Source of the DNA: Bacteroidales bacterium
GTDB lineage: Bacteria > Bacteroidota > Bacteroidia > Bacteroidales > Muribaculaceae
Assembly (NCBI GenBank): GCA_019416425.1
Contig: DXXK01000052.1
Location: forward strand, 18,557-82,556
Reading direction: 5' to 3'
DNA length: 64,000 nucleotides
This document shows positions 26,592 through 35,415 of the stretch, in pieces. Positions within the stretch are counted from its first letter, which is position 1. Each line of letters starts with the position of its first letter. A model generated the notes under the pieces. That model made no database searches. It was given only the letters and a program-made list of their open reading frames with translations, and had not been told where the DNA came from. A program made the translations under genes and the position numbers.

Positions 26592-27530
26592 ATGGCACAT
26601 TCACGGATTATCGGCAAGGTGGAGCAGCAGGCCCGGGGCATCCTGGGTCCGGTGCGTCACGTTGTGCTGGGACTCAGCGGAGGTGCCGATTCCGTGGCGC
26701 TGCTGCTGGTCTTGAAGCGGCTCGGCGTCAGTGTGGAGGCAGCACACTGCAATTTCCATCTACGTGGAGTTGAATCCGACCGCGACATGGAATTCTGCCG
26801 TAATCTGACCCGGAATCTCGATATTCCTCTTGACATTGTTCATTTCGATGTGCCGGCCTACGAGGCGGAGCATCACGTCAGCACTGAGGTGGCCTGCCGT
26901 GAATTAAGATATGAATATTTTCGGCAGAAAATGGAACAGACCGGAGCAGAACGAATCGCCGTGGCCCATCATGCCGACGACAATATCGAGACGATGCTGC
27001 TGAACCTGTTCCGCGGATGCGGTATCGCCGGGCTGCGCGGCATGCTGCCCGACGCCAACGACATAATACGCCCCCTGATCACCACAACCCGTGCCGAGAT
27101 CTTGGAATACTTAGAGGAACTGGGGCAGGATTACATTGTCGATTCCACCAACCTCAGTTCCGACTATCGCCGCAATTTCATCCGCAACGAACTGCTGCCT
27201 ATGATCGAGACACGATGGACAGGTGTCCGCAAGGCCATGACCACGACCATAGCCAACCTGCAGTCCGACGAAGCCGTGCTCCGCGCCATAGCGGAACAGG
27301 AACTCTCGCGTCTCTCTGATCCCGACACCCTCCCCTACCGCACGCTGAAGGAATTCCCCCAACCGGAATGGCTGCTCCACAGATGGCTTGACCGCTACGG
27401 CGCCCGCACCAACATATCCCATGAAATCGCCGCCGCCCTCCGGTCCGGACGTCCCCAGACCGGCAAGACCTGGCACACCTCCTCCGGCACCATCCTGGCA
27501 ACCTGCACCGCCCTCAGATTTTCTAAATAA
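26592..27530 (+). CDS. tilS: tRNA(Ile)-lysidine synthetase TilS, short form
   Basis: Modifies C34 of tRNA-Ile(CAU) to lysidine. The PP-loop LGLSGGADSVALLLVL is near residue 20. HHADDNIETMLLNLFRGCGIAGLRGM and the RRNFIRNELLPMIE block are diagnostic. At 312 residues it is about 120 shorter than E. coli TilS. The N-terminal catalytic domain and part of the linker are present, but the C-terminal tRNA-binding domain is reduced or missing. No continuation is seen after the stop. Confidence 0.92.
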   Translation: MAHSRIIGKVEQQARGILGPVRHVVLGLSGGADSVALLLVLKRLGVSVEAAHCNFHLRGVESDRDMEFCRNLTRNLDIPLDIVHFDVPAYEAEHHVSTEVACRELRYEYFRQKMEQTGAERIAVAHHADDNIETMLLNLFRGCGIAGLRGMLPDANDIIRPLITTTRAEILEYLEELGQDYIVDSTNLSSDYRRNFIRNELLPMIETRWTGVRKAMTTTIANLQSDEAVLRAIAEQELSRLSDPDTLPYRTLKEFPQPEWLLHRWLDRYGARTNISHEIAAALRSGRPQTGKTWHTSSGTILATCTALRFSK

Positions 27531-27557
27531 AATAGAGAACATATAAAACGGGGATTG

Positions 27558-27588
27558 TTGCGCAATTTCAATTTTTTTTGTAATTTTG
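27558..27588 (+). promoter_or_regulatory. Promoter of rho
   Basis: -33 TTG (27558-27560), 20-nt spacer, -7 TAATTTTG (27581-27588). It predicts a leader of about 140 nt before rho. Confidence 0.7.
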
Positions 27589-27594
27589 CAGTGA

Positions 27595-27733
27595 AATTAG
27601 AGCCCAAAATCTGTTTATAAGACATGAAGGCTTGAGAATCCACTTCAGATTATCAATAATATATATCTTTCCACTGCCGGCCCGGGAGTGGTATTCCATT
27701 GTAAATTAGCAAATAAGGATTGGCGGGATTTTA
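27595..27733 (+). promoter_or_regulatory. Long leader of rho
   Basis: About 140 nt without an ORF. Short stems are possible: tgaag/cttca, and ccact/agtgg around the GC-rich gccggcccggg. rho genes are often autoregulated through their leaders, but no known motif is recognisable here. Confidence 0.35.
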
Positions 27734-29734
27734 ATGGCTAAAATCAGGCGCCGACATCCAACAAGATATTTTATGCAAAGTTTTGATGAACTTATGTCGA
27801 TGGAAGATTCTCAATTAAGGGAATTGGCAGCATCGATGGGAATGAAAAAGACAGAGAATGCCGACAAGCAGGATCTGGCCTATTATGTAATCGACAATAC
27901 ATCGATACAGACGGCGCGCGACGAGGTTGCGAAGATGAAACCGAAGCGCGGCCGCAAGCCCGGCAAGAAGGCATCCGATGTCAGCGCCGACGGCGATGCC
28001 GCAGCCGATGGCGAAGCCCCCGCACCCAAGAAGCGCGGGCGCAAGCCCAAGGTCCAGGCCGAAGCCGAGGCAGCCGGAGCGAATAATGCCGCAGCCGAGG
28101 CAACGGCACCCAAGAAGCGTGGCCGTAAGCCCAAAACCCAGGTTGAGGCGGAAGCCACCAAGGTGGCCGAGGACATTCAGGCGCAGCAGGACCAGCAGGG
28201 TGCCGAGACTCAGGCGCAGCCCGAGACTCAGGCACAGCCCGAGGCACAGGCCCAGCAGGCTACGGATGACACCCAGAGCCAGCAGCCCCAGCAACCGTCG
28301 GAAAACGCCCAGCAGCCCAAGCGCAAGGGAGTCTTCATCAAGGACAACAATACCAATATTTTCGGTGATTTCTTTTCCAACTCCAAGGGACGCACGTTCA
28401 CTCCGCGTAACCATCAGCAGCAACAGCAGCCCATGCAGATGCAGGAGCCGATGGACGACCAGATGCCCCCACTGGATATGCCGATCGTTCTGTCCGAGCC
28501 TACGGCCCAGAATCCCCAGCAGAACCAGAAGAAGCAGAAGCTGAACAAGAAACAACGTCAGCAGCAACGCCAGCAGGAGCGCCAGATGCAGCAGATGCAA
28601 AGCCAGTATAACTTAGGCGGCATAGTATCGACATACGGCTTGCTGGAGGTGATGCCCGACGGCTACGGATTCCTGCGCAGCAGCGACTACAATTACCTCG
28701 GAAGTCCCGACGATGTGTATGTCACCCAGCAGCAGATCCACGAGTTCGGCCTCAAGACCGGCGACGTGGTGCAGGGTACGGTACGTCCTCCCCGCATAGG
28801 TGAGAAATATTTCCCGTTATGCGAGATCGAGTCGGTCAACGGTCTCCCCCCGGAGATAGTCCGCGACCGCGAGCCCTTCGAGCACCTCACGCCGCTGTTC
28901 CCCGACGAGAAGTTCGAACTGACACGCGGACGCGCCATGAACATCTCGACCCGCGTGGTTGATATGTTCGCACCTATCGGCAAGGGCCAGCGCGCGCTGA
29001 TCGTGGCACCGCCCAAGACCGGTAAGACCATCCTGCTGAAGGATATCGCCAACGCCATCGCCGAGAACCATCCCGACACTTACATCATCATGCTTCTGAT
29101 CGACGAGCGTCCGGAGGAGGTGACCGACATGAGCCGCAGCGTCAACGCCGAGGTCATCGCCTCGACATTCGACGAGCCTGCCGAGCATCATGTCAAGATC
29201 GCAGGCCTGGTGCTGGAGAAGGCCAAGCGTCTGGTTGAGAGCGGCCACGACGTGGTGATCATGCTCGACTCCATCACCCGTCTGGCACGCGCCTACAATA
29301 CGGTGTCGCCTGCCAGCGGCAAGATCCTGTCCGGCGGTGTTGACGCCAACGCCCTGCAGCGTCCCAAGCGTTTCTTCGGCGCCGCCCGTAACATCGAGAA
29401 CGGCGGCTCGCTGACCATCATCGCGACGGCCCTGACCGAGACATCGAGCAAGATGGACGAGGTGATCTTCGAGGAATTCAAGGGTACCGGCAACATGGAG
29501 CTTCAGCTGGACCGCAAGCTGTCGAACAAGCGCATCTTCCCCGCTGTGGACATCACGGCCAGCTCGACGCGCCGTGACGACCTGCTGCTGCCTGAATCGA
29601 CCCTGAGCCGTATGTGGATCCTGCGCAACTACCTGAGCGACATGAACTCCGTGGAGGCTATGGAGTTCATCAAGAAGCGTATGGAGATGACCCGCACCAA
29701 CGAGGAGCTGCTCCTGACCATGGACAAGGGTTGA
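27734..29734 (+). CDS. rho: Transcription termination factor Rho with long disordered N-terminal region
   Basis: Hexameric RNA helicase for factor-dependent termination. The 666 residues are far more than the 419 of E. coli. After a Rho_N helical domain (about 17-60) comes a low-complexity Gln/Pro/Ala/Lys region to about residue 290. It contains AT-hook-like KRGRKP repeats (KPKRGRKPGKK and two copies of PKKRGRKPK). The RNA-binding cold-shock domain (LEVMPDGYGFLRS) and the ATPase core follow (Walker A APPKTGKTIL; LIDERPEEVTDM; SITRLARAYN). The start could be Met14 at 27773, which gives the more typical opening MQSFDELMS. aroC follows after 7 nt. Confidence 0.95.
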   Translation: MAKIRRRHPTRYFMQSFDELMSMEDSQLRELAASMGMKKTENADKQDLAYYVIDNTSIQTARDEVAKMKPKRGRKPGKKASDVSADGDAAADGEAPAPKKRGRKPKVQAEAEAAGANNAAAEATAPKKRGRKPKTQVEAEATKVAEDIQAQQDQQGAETQAQPETQAQPEAQAQQATDDTQSQQPQQPSENAQQPKRKGVFIKDNNTNIFGDFFSNSKGRTFTPRNHQQQQQPMQMQEPMDDQMPPLDMPIVLSEPTAQNPQQNQKKQKLNKKQRQQQRQQERQMQQMQSQYNLGGIVSTYGLLEVMPDGYGFLRSSDYNYLGSPDDVYVTQQQIHEFGLKTGDVVQGTVRPPRIGEKYFPLCEIESVNGLPPEIVRDREPFEHLTPLFPDEKFELTRGRAMNISTRVVDMFAPIGKGQRALIVAPPKTGKTILLKDIANAIAENHPDTYIIMLLIDERPEEVTDMSRSVNAEVIASTFDEPAEHHVKIAGLVLEKAKRLVESGHDVVIMLDSITRLARAYNTVSPASGKILSGGVDANALQRPKRFFGAARNIENGGSLTIIATALTETSSKMDEVIFEEFKGTGNMELQLDRKLSNKRIFPAVDITASSTRRDDLLLPESTLSRMWILRNYLSDMNSVEAMEFIKKRMEMTRTNEELLLTMDKG

Positions 29735-29741
29735 ACATCGT

Positions 29742-30677
29742 ATGAATACATTCGGAAACCGGATACGGCTTACGACCTTCGGCGAGAGCCACGGTCCGGC
29801 CATGGGGGGAGTCCTTGACGGGCTCCCTTCGCGGGTTTTTGTGGACTGTAGTGAAATACAGAAGGCGTTGGACCGCCGTCGCCCGGGCGCCAATCCGCTT
29901 ACGTCGCAACGCCGGGAGTCGGACATGGTCGAGCTGCTGTCGGGCATCAATGCCGACGGCCTAACCTTAGGTACTCCGATCGGTTTCATAATCCGGAACG
30001 TTGACGCCCGCAGCGGCGACTATCATGAGGTGTTCCGTCCCAACCATGCCGACTACACCTACCATGAGAAGTACGGTATAGCGGAACTGGCCGGTGGAGG
30101 ACGCGCCAGTGCTCGGGAGACGGTCAACTGGGTTGTCGGCGGCGCGTTGTGCCGTGAATGGCTCAAGATCCGCGGCATCGAGGTGACGGCGCGTTTCGAG
30201 GAGACCAACTCAGTGGAGGATGCTCGCGACCGCGGAGACTCAACCGGCGGCATAGTCCGTTGCGAGATTACGGGACTTCCGGTCGGAGTCGGCGAGCCGA
30301 TATTCGACAAGCTTCACGCCCGGCTGGCATACGCCATGATGAGCATCAACGCTGCCAAGGCGTTCGAGTATGGTGACGGATTCCGGAGCGCGTATATGCA
30401 CGGCAGCGAGGCTCAGGATGAGTTCCTGACAGGGGGTGGCTTCTGCAGCAACCACATGGGTGGCGTGTTAGGTGGCATCTCCAACGGTATGCCGGTAAAT
30501 TTCAGTGTATACTTCAAGCCTACCCCAACACGCATGCAGCCCATGCCGGGGATGACGTCGGAAGGAGAACCGGTCATAATTCCACCCAAAGGAAGGCATG
30601 ACCCCTGTGTGGCTATTCGTGCTGTTCCGGTTGTCGAGGCAATGGCATGGCTGACATTAGCCGACCTGATGCGATGA
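29742..30677 (+). CDS. aroC: Chorismate synthase, shortened and divergent
   Basis: Last common step of the shikimate pathway, converting EPSP to chorismate with reduced FMN. The family core is clear: TTFGESHGPAMGGV with the first catalytic His, LNRRRPG-like DRRRPGANP, PNHADYTY with the second His, GGGRASARET, SNHMGGVLGGIS and GRHDPCVAIRAVP. At 311 residues it is about 50 short. Roughly 40 residues are missing after VTARFEETNS, and the C-terminal tail is short. The usual RDYRGGGR reads AELAGGGR. The gene overlaps the next one by ATGA. Confidence 0.9.
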   Translation: MNTFGNRIRLTTFGESHGPAMGGVLDGLPSRVFVDCSEIQKALDRRRPGANPLTSQRRESDMVELLSGINADGLTLGTPIGFIIRNVDARSGDYHEVFRPNHADYTYHEKYGIAELAGGGRASARETVNWVVGGALCREWLKIRGIEVTARFEETNSVEDARDRGDSTGGIVRCEITGLPVGVGEPIFDKLHARLAYAMMSINAAKAFEYGDGFRSAYMHGSEAQDEFLTGGGFCSNHMGGVLGGISNGMPVNFSVYFKPTPTRMQPMPGMTSEGEPVIIPPKGRHDPCVAIRAVPVVEAMAWLTLADLMR

Positions 30678-31564
30678 ATCCCTTCTACACCGATTACACC
30701 GAATATCTTGGACGCATCTTTCCGGGTGTCAAGGTCCAGAAACTGTCGGTCAATACCGGCAGGGGTTGTCCCAACCGTGACGGCACCGTCGGAACGGGTG
30801 GCTGCATCTATTGCAACAACGAGTCCTTCACTCCGGGTTATTGCTTTGGCACGCAGGGTGTGCGCCAGCAGTTGGAGGCGGGCAAGCGGTTTTTCGGCCG
30901 GAAATATCCGGAGATGAAATATCTTGCTTATTTCCAGTCCTTTACCGGCACCTATGGCGGCGGTTTGCGGCAGCAATTCGAGGAAGCGGCGTCTACCGAC
31001 GGAGTGGTCGGCATTGTGGTGGGCACCCGGCCTGACTGTCTCAACGAGGATGTATTGGAGGTTCTTGAGGAATTTGGCCGGCGCATGCCGGTATTCGTCG
31101 AAATCGGCATCGAGTCGATGCATGACGAGACCTTGCGGCTGATAAACCGTGGCCACACGGCGGCAGTCGCCGAGGATGCGGTACGGCGGGTGGCCGCGCG
31201 TGGCCTTCATGTAGGAGTACATCTGATATGCGGTTTGCCGGGCGAGACGGAGGACATGCTTCTGGAGACGGTTCGTCGGATATGCTGCTTACCGATTGAT
31301 ACGTTGAAGTTCCATCAGCTGCAGGTTCTTAAAGGTACAAGGCTGGCGGATATGATGGACAAGAGCGAGGTATCGGTCCGGCCGTTCGAATTGGATGAAT
31401 ATCTTGAACTTTGCGTCAGGATTGTGGGGATGGTCCCCAGAGGAATCGCCATAGAGCGATTCCTGTCTCAGGCACCGCCGGAGATGGTTCTGGTGCCGAA
31501 ATGGGGAATAAAAAACTATCAATTCACCGATATGTTGATGAAAAGGCTCAGAAAAGAGGGCTAA
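30674..31564 (+). CDS. TIGR01212 family radical SAM protein (YhcC-like)
   Basis: Radical SAM protein of 296 residues. The cluster cysteines are in GRGCPNRDGTVGTGGCIYC, with the long spacing (C-x14-C-x2-C) of the YhcC/TIGR01212 group. HVGVHLICGLPGETEDM and DTLKFHQLQVLKGT are family blocks. The reaction is not established. The start at 30674 is chosen because it gives a 4-base ATGA overlap with aroC and the conserved opening NPFYTDYTEYL. The longer frame from 30647 would overlap aroC more. Confidence 0.9.
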   Translation: MNPFYTDYTEYLGRIFPGVKVQKLSVNTGRGCPNRDGTVGTGGCIYCNNESFTPGYCFGTQGVRQQLEAGKRFFGRKYPEMKYLAYFQSFTGTYGGGLRQQFEEAASTDGVVGIVVGTRPDCLNEDVLEVLEEFGRRMPVFVEIGIESMHDETLRLINRGHTAAVAEDAVRRVAARGLHVGVHLICGLPGETEDMLLETVRRICCLPIDTLKFHQLQVLKGTRLADMMDKSEVSVRPFELDEYLELCVRIVGMVPRGIAIERFLSQAPPEMVLVPKWGIKNYQFTDMLMKRLRKEG

Positions 31565-31566
31565 AA

Positions 31567-31598
31567 TTTTGCAGAGTCAGAAAAAAGTTGTAATTTTG
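31567..31598 (+). promoter_or_regulatory. Promoter of tRNA-His
   Basis: -33 TTTTG (31567-31571), 19-nt spacer, -7 TAATTTTG (31591-31598). Confidence 0.75.
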
Positions 31599-31651
31599 CA
31601 ACGCATTTGAGGGAAGCAGGGCGCAGAGCTAAGTTTCTTTCGAATGAACAT

Positions 31652-31729
<78 letters not shown>

Positions 31730-31735
31730 GCACCA

Positions 31736-31766
31736 AGCGCAATCATTCCGATTGCGCTTTTTTTTT
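31736..31766 (+). terminator. Terminator of tRNA-His
   Basis: Perfect 9-bp stem agcgcaatc/gattgcgct (31736-31744 with 31750-31758), followed by at least eight T. Confidence 0.9.
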
Positions 31767-31934
31767 GCCAAACCCACAAATACTCCTGCTCTTTTGTTTA
31801 AAAATTGAGGAAATGCTGTTTTCTCCACTGCATTTTATGTTATAAATAAGAAGGGTATAGGATTTTTCATAGTACCTGAGGAAAGGAATGAATCACTTCC
31901 ATACCCCCGACCCCAATTTAATAACCCGGAAAAG

Positions 31935-33002
31935 ATGAATAAGATTCACGCCATAATTGCTGTCATGATTATTGCCGGCGTTCCTGCGATATGGGGCGAA
32001 TGGCATTTCCCCGAAAAATACAAGGGACCGAAATACTATACCACCGACACCACGTGGCACGCCGACATCCTGCCCGGCTACGAGGCCCGGTATGTGAACC
32101 ATGGCATGGCGTTCGACGGACCCTGCCGCTCTACCATTATCCGCAAGCTCTCGGCCAAGCCAAGCCATAAGGCATACCTCTATATCCACGGATTCAACGA
32201 CTATTTCTTCCAAAAGGAGATGGGCGAACGATTCGTGGATTCCGGTTATAATTTCTATGCTGTCGACCTGCGCCGCTACGGCCGTAGCTGGCAGCCGTGG
32301 CAATACCCCTTCAACGTACGCCGACAGACGGAATATTTCTGCGACATCGACTCCGCCATAGCCCAGATTCGCCGTGACGGAAACACCGACATCACCCTGA
32401 GCGGCCACAGTACCGGAGGACTTACCGTGGCGTATTTCGCCGCCGAACGCGGCCAGAACGTCACCGTTGACCGCGTGGTGACCGACTCCCCCTTTCTGGA
32501 ATGGAACTTCTCCAAAGCCATGCGCGATGTCGGAGCTCCATTGGTCGGATTCCTCGGCAAGATATTCCCTAACGCCAAGATCAAGCAAAGCCACTGCGAC
32601 GGTTACGCCTACAGCCTGCTGAAACAATTCCACGGACAATGGGAATACAACACCGATTGGAAGATGATATATTCGCCCCCGGTGACCTTCAGCTGGGTAG
32701 GCAGCATCAACACCGCCCAGTCATGGTTGATGAAGAAAGCCAGGAACATCACCATCCCCGTACTGGTGATGCACTCGTCGCGCCGGATTGACGGCTGCAA
32801 CTGGAATCCCGAGTTCCAGACCGGCGACGCGGTGCTGGATCCGGCCGAGCTGCAGAGACGCGGCCTGAGACTCGGCGCCGACCCCATGGTCTGCACCATC
32901 GACAGCGGACTGCACGACCTGATCCTGTCCGAGCCGCGTCCACGCCAGGCAGCGTACGACACCATATTCCGCTTCCTGCGCCTGACAGCCACCGACAAGT
33001 AA
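31935..33002 (+). CDS. Alpha/beta hydrolase (serine aminopeptidase S33 / lysophospholipase-like)
   Basis: Alpha/beta-hydrolase of 355 residues. The oxyanion region is YIHGFNDYFF, the nucleophile elbow is SGHSTGG, and the catalytic histidine is probably in IDSGLHDLILSEP. An N-terminal hydrophobic segment (MNKIHAIIAVMIIAGVPAIWG) could be a signal peptide or anchor, so the enzyme is probably exported. The substrate cannot be told. It stands alone between tRNA-His and relA. Confidence 0.85.
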   Translation: MNKIHAIIAVMIIAGVPAIWGEWHFPEKYKGPKYYTTDTTWHADILPGYEARYVNHGMAFDGPCRSTIIRKLSAKPSHKAYLYIHGFNDYFFQKEMGERFVDSGYNFYAVDLRRYGRSWQPWQYPFNVRRQTEYFCDIDSAIAQIRRDGNTDITLSGHSTGGLTVAYFAAERGQNVTVDRVVTDSPFLEWNFSKAMRDVGAPLVGFLGKIFPNAKIKQSHCDGYAYSLLKQFHGQWEYNTDWKMIYSPPVTFSWVGSINTAQSWLMKKARNITIPVLVMHSSRRIDGCNWNPEFQTGDAVLDPAELQRRGLRLGADPMVCTIDSGLHDLILSEPRPRQAAYDTIFRFLRLTATDK

Positions 33003-33079
33003 CAAACTGCACTTCTGATCAACCATTTTCTATACGGTGAACTACCTACACGTAATTCACATATATTAATACGGACGTA

Positions 33080-33110
33080 TTTGTATAATAATGGAATTTG
33101 TGTAATTTTG
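33080..33110 (+). promoter_or_regulatory. Promoter of relA
   Basis: -33 TTTG (33080-33083), 19-nt spacer, -7 TAATTTTG (33103-33110), about 18 nt before the start codon. Confidence 0.75.
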
Positions 33111-33125
33111 CACTGACATTTCAGA

Positions 33126-35342
33126 TTGATGGCTATGAACGATTCGAACGCACCAACGAGACTGACGTATTCAGAACTCAAGGAGACCCTGGAACTTGCC
33201 GGGCAGCTCCGAGGACTTGCCGCCGGCATACTGACTCCCGAGGAGTTGCAGGAGATGACACCGCTGCTTAGCGACGCCTACCGCACCCGCATCGACGCAC
33301 GCGACGCCAAGAACCTGCCCATCGCCCGCCAGACACTTAGAGGGGCCATGACCTTTGCCGAGATGGTCGATCCGGACCGCAACATCCTGCTGGCTATCAT
33401 GCTGCACCCGCTGCACGGAGCCGGAGTGGTCACCGATGACTATATCGTGAAGCAATGCGGCCAGGATGTGCTGGGCCTGATCAACGGCATCGAGGCCGTG
33501 ACCAGATTCAGCAACCGCAACAACGCCACGAACCACGAGAACTTCCGAGGCCTGATGCTGGCACTGGCACACGACATCCGCGTCATCATCATCATGATCG
33601 TACAGAACCTGGTGCTGATGCGCAGCATCAACCTCCATCCCGACGACCAGTGGGTCCGCAACGTGGCCTTCGAGGCCAACTACCTCTACGCCCAGCTGGC
33701 GCACCGCCTGGGCCTGTACAAGATCAAGGGCGAGCTGGAGGACCTGTCGCTGAAGTACACCAACCGCGAGATCTACGTCCAGATCGCGCACAAGCTCAAC
33801 GCCACCAAACGGGCGCGCGACCAATACATCAAGGAATTCATCGAGCCGTTGCGCGAGAAGCTCTCGCACGAGGACTTCGAGTTCGAGATCAAGGGACGCA
33901 CCAAGTCCATCAGCTCCATCTGGAACAAGATGCGCAAGCAGAAGGTGGACCTGCCGGGCATCTACGACCTGTTCGCCATCCGAGTCATCATCGACACGCC
34001 GCTGGAGCGCGAGAAGTCCGACTGCTGGAAGGCCTACGCCCTGCTGGCCGACATGTACACGGCCAACCCCGCGCGAATGCGCGACTGGATCACCATCCCC
34101 AAGAGCAACGGCTACGAGTCGCTGCACGCCACGGTGATGGGACCGGGCAACAAATGGGTGGAGGTGCAGTTCCGTACCCGCCGCATGGACCTGGTGGCCG
34201 AGAAGGGTCTGGCTGCCCACTGGCGCTACAAGGGCGTAAAGGGCGACAGCTCCGACCAGTGGATGGCCAACATCCGCGACATCCTGGAGACTGCCGAGGC
34301 CGGCCCCATGCAGTTGATGCGCAACATCAACCTCGACCCGTTCGGCAAGGAGGTCTTCGCATTCACACCCAAGGGCGACCTGTTCAGACTGTCGGCCGGT
34401 GCCACTGTCCTGGACTTCGCGTTCCATATCCACACCAACGTCGGCGCCAAGTGTACCGGCGCCATAGTCAACGGAGCGCACAGGAAGCTGAACTACACCA
34501 TCCACAACGGCGATACGGTCGAGATTCTGACCAGCGCCAACCAGGAGCCACGTCTGGAATGGCTGCAGATAGTCAAGTCGGCACGCGCCCGCAACAAGAT
34601 CAAGCAGTGCCTCAACGAGCAGAAGCAGCGTCTGGCCGACATCGGCAAGGAGGCCCTGATGCGCCGCGCCAAGAACCGCAAGGTCGACATCGACGAGGCC
34701 AGGCTGATGAAGCTCATCAAGAAACAGGGCTACAAGTTCGTACTGGAATTCTACGCCGAGATGGGTGCCGACAGAATCGACCCGGGACGCTTCCTGAACA
34801 CATACATCGAGGAGACAACCCGTGAGCATGTTGAGGAGAAGACCTCGGCCGAGAAATTCACCATCAACGCACCCGAGCCCGAGGAGCGGAGCAGCGACGT
34901 GCTGACCATCGGCGAGAAGAGCATCAACGGCCTGAGCTACAGGTTCGCCCGCTGCTGCAATCCCATCTACGGCGACGATGTGTTCGGCTTCATCTCCAGC
35001 GACGGCACTGTCAAAATCCATAAGGCCGGCTGTCCCAACGCCGCCAACATCCGCAGCCGCTACCCCTACCGTCTGATCAACGCGACTTGGAGCGGCAAGA
35101 CCGGCGACATAATGCCCGCCACCATCCGCGTCATCGGCAACGACGACATCGGCATCGTAGCCAATATCACAGGAATCATCTCGCATGAGCCGGGTGCCGT
35201 GCTGCGAAACATCAGCATCGACTCCAACGACGGCATGTTCCAGGGATTTCTGGTGGTCGGAGTCACCGACAACCGCCAACTGACCTCGCTGCTGAAGAAG
35301 ATCAAGACCGTCAAGGGCGTCAAGGACGCCGTCAGAGTGTAA
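33126..35342 (+). CDS. relA: RelA/SpoT family (p)ppGpp synthetase with degenerate HD domain
   Basis: Stringent-response enzyme of 738 residues. The N-terminal hydrolase domain lacks the HDxxED motif, and the metal-binding histidines expected there are not visible (LAHDIRVIIIMIVQNL replaces the usual KLADRLHNMR-type helix). It is therefore probably synthetase-only. The synthetase domain is intact: GRTKSISSIWNKM, YDLFAIRVI and SNGYESLHATV. TGS (VFAFTPKGDLFRLSAGATVLDFAFHIH), zinc-finger/RIS with ARCCNPIYGDD, and a C-terminal ACT domain follow. Bacteroidales usually carry a separate Rel/SpoT with an active hydrolase. Start MAMNDSN or the preceding Met are equivalent. Confidence 0.93.
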   Translation: MMAMNDSNAPTRLTYSELKETLELAGQLRGLAAGILTPEELQEMTPLLSDAYRTRIDARDAKNLPIARQTLRGAMTFAEMVDPDRNILLAIMLHPLHGAGVVTDDYIVKQCGQDVLGLINGIEAVTRFSNRNNATNHENFRGLMLALAHDIRVIIIMIVQNLVLMRSINLHPDDQWVRNVAFEANYLYAQLAHRLGLYKIKGELEDLSLKYTNREIYVQIAHKLNATKRARDQYIKEFIEPLREKLSHEDFEFEIKGRTKSISSIWNKMRKQKVDLPGIYDLFAIRVIIDTPLEREKSDCWKAYALLADMYTANPARMRDWITIPKSNGYESLHATVMGPGNKWVEVQFRTRRMDLVAEKGLAAHWRYKGVKGDSSDQWMANIRDILETAEAGPMQLMRNINLDPFGKEVFAFTPKGDLFRLSAGATVLDFAFHIHTNVGAKCTGAIVNGAHRKLNYTIHNGDTVEILTSANQEPRLEWLQIVKSARARNKIKQCLNEQKQRLADIGKEALMRRAKNRKVDIDEARLMKLIKKQGYKFVLEFYAEMGADRIDPGRFLNTYIEETTREHVEEKTSAEKFTINAPEPEERSSDVLTIGEKSINGLSYRFARCCNPIYGDDVFGFISSDGTVKIHKAGCPNAANIRSRYPYRLINATWSGKTGDIMPATIRVIGNDDIGIVANITGIISHEPGAVLRNISIDSNDGMFQGFLVVGVTDNRQLTSLLKKIKTVKGVKDAVRV

Positions 35343-35370
35343 AACCCATTTTAGTCAACAGCATAAAAAA

Positions 35371-35390
35371 GCCGGACCCTGGGGTCCGGC
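35371..35390 (-). terminator. Terminator of the DUF4301 gene
   Basis: Stem gccggaccc/gggtccggc with a 2-nt centre. On the minus strand it is followed by a run of six T. It lies between the convergent relA and DUF4301 genes and may serve both. Confidence 0.75.
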
Positions 35391-35415
35391 TCTACATTTA
35401 TCTATTCCTGATGGT

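Noticed and set aside
33171..35279. 702-residue minus-strand frame opposite relA
   Set aside because: Composition is a mirror of the relA codon pattern, with no motif. Similar long antisense frames occur opposite ettA, the porin and the DHHW gene because of high GC3.
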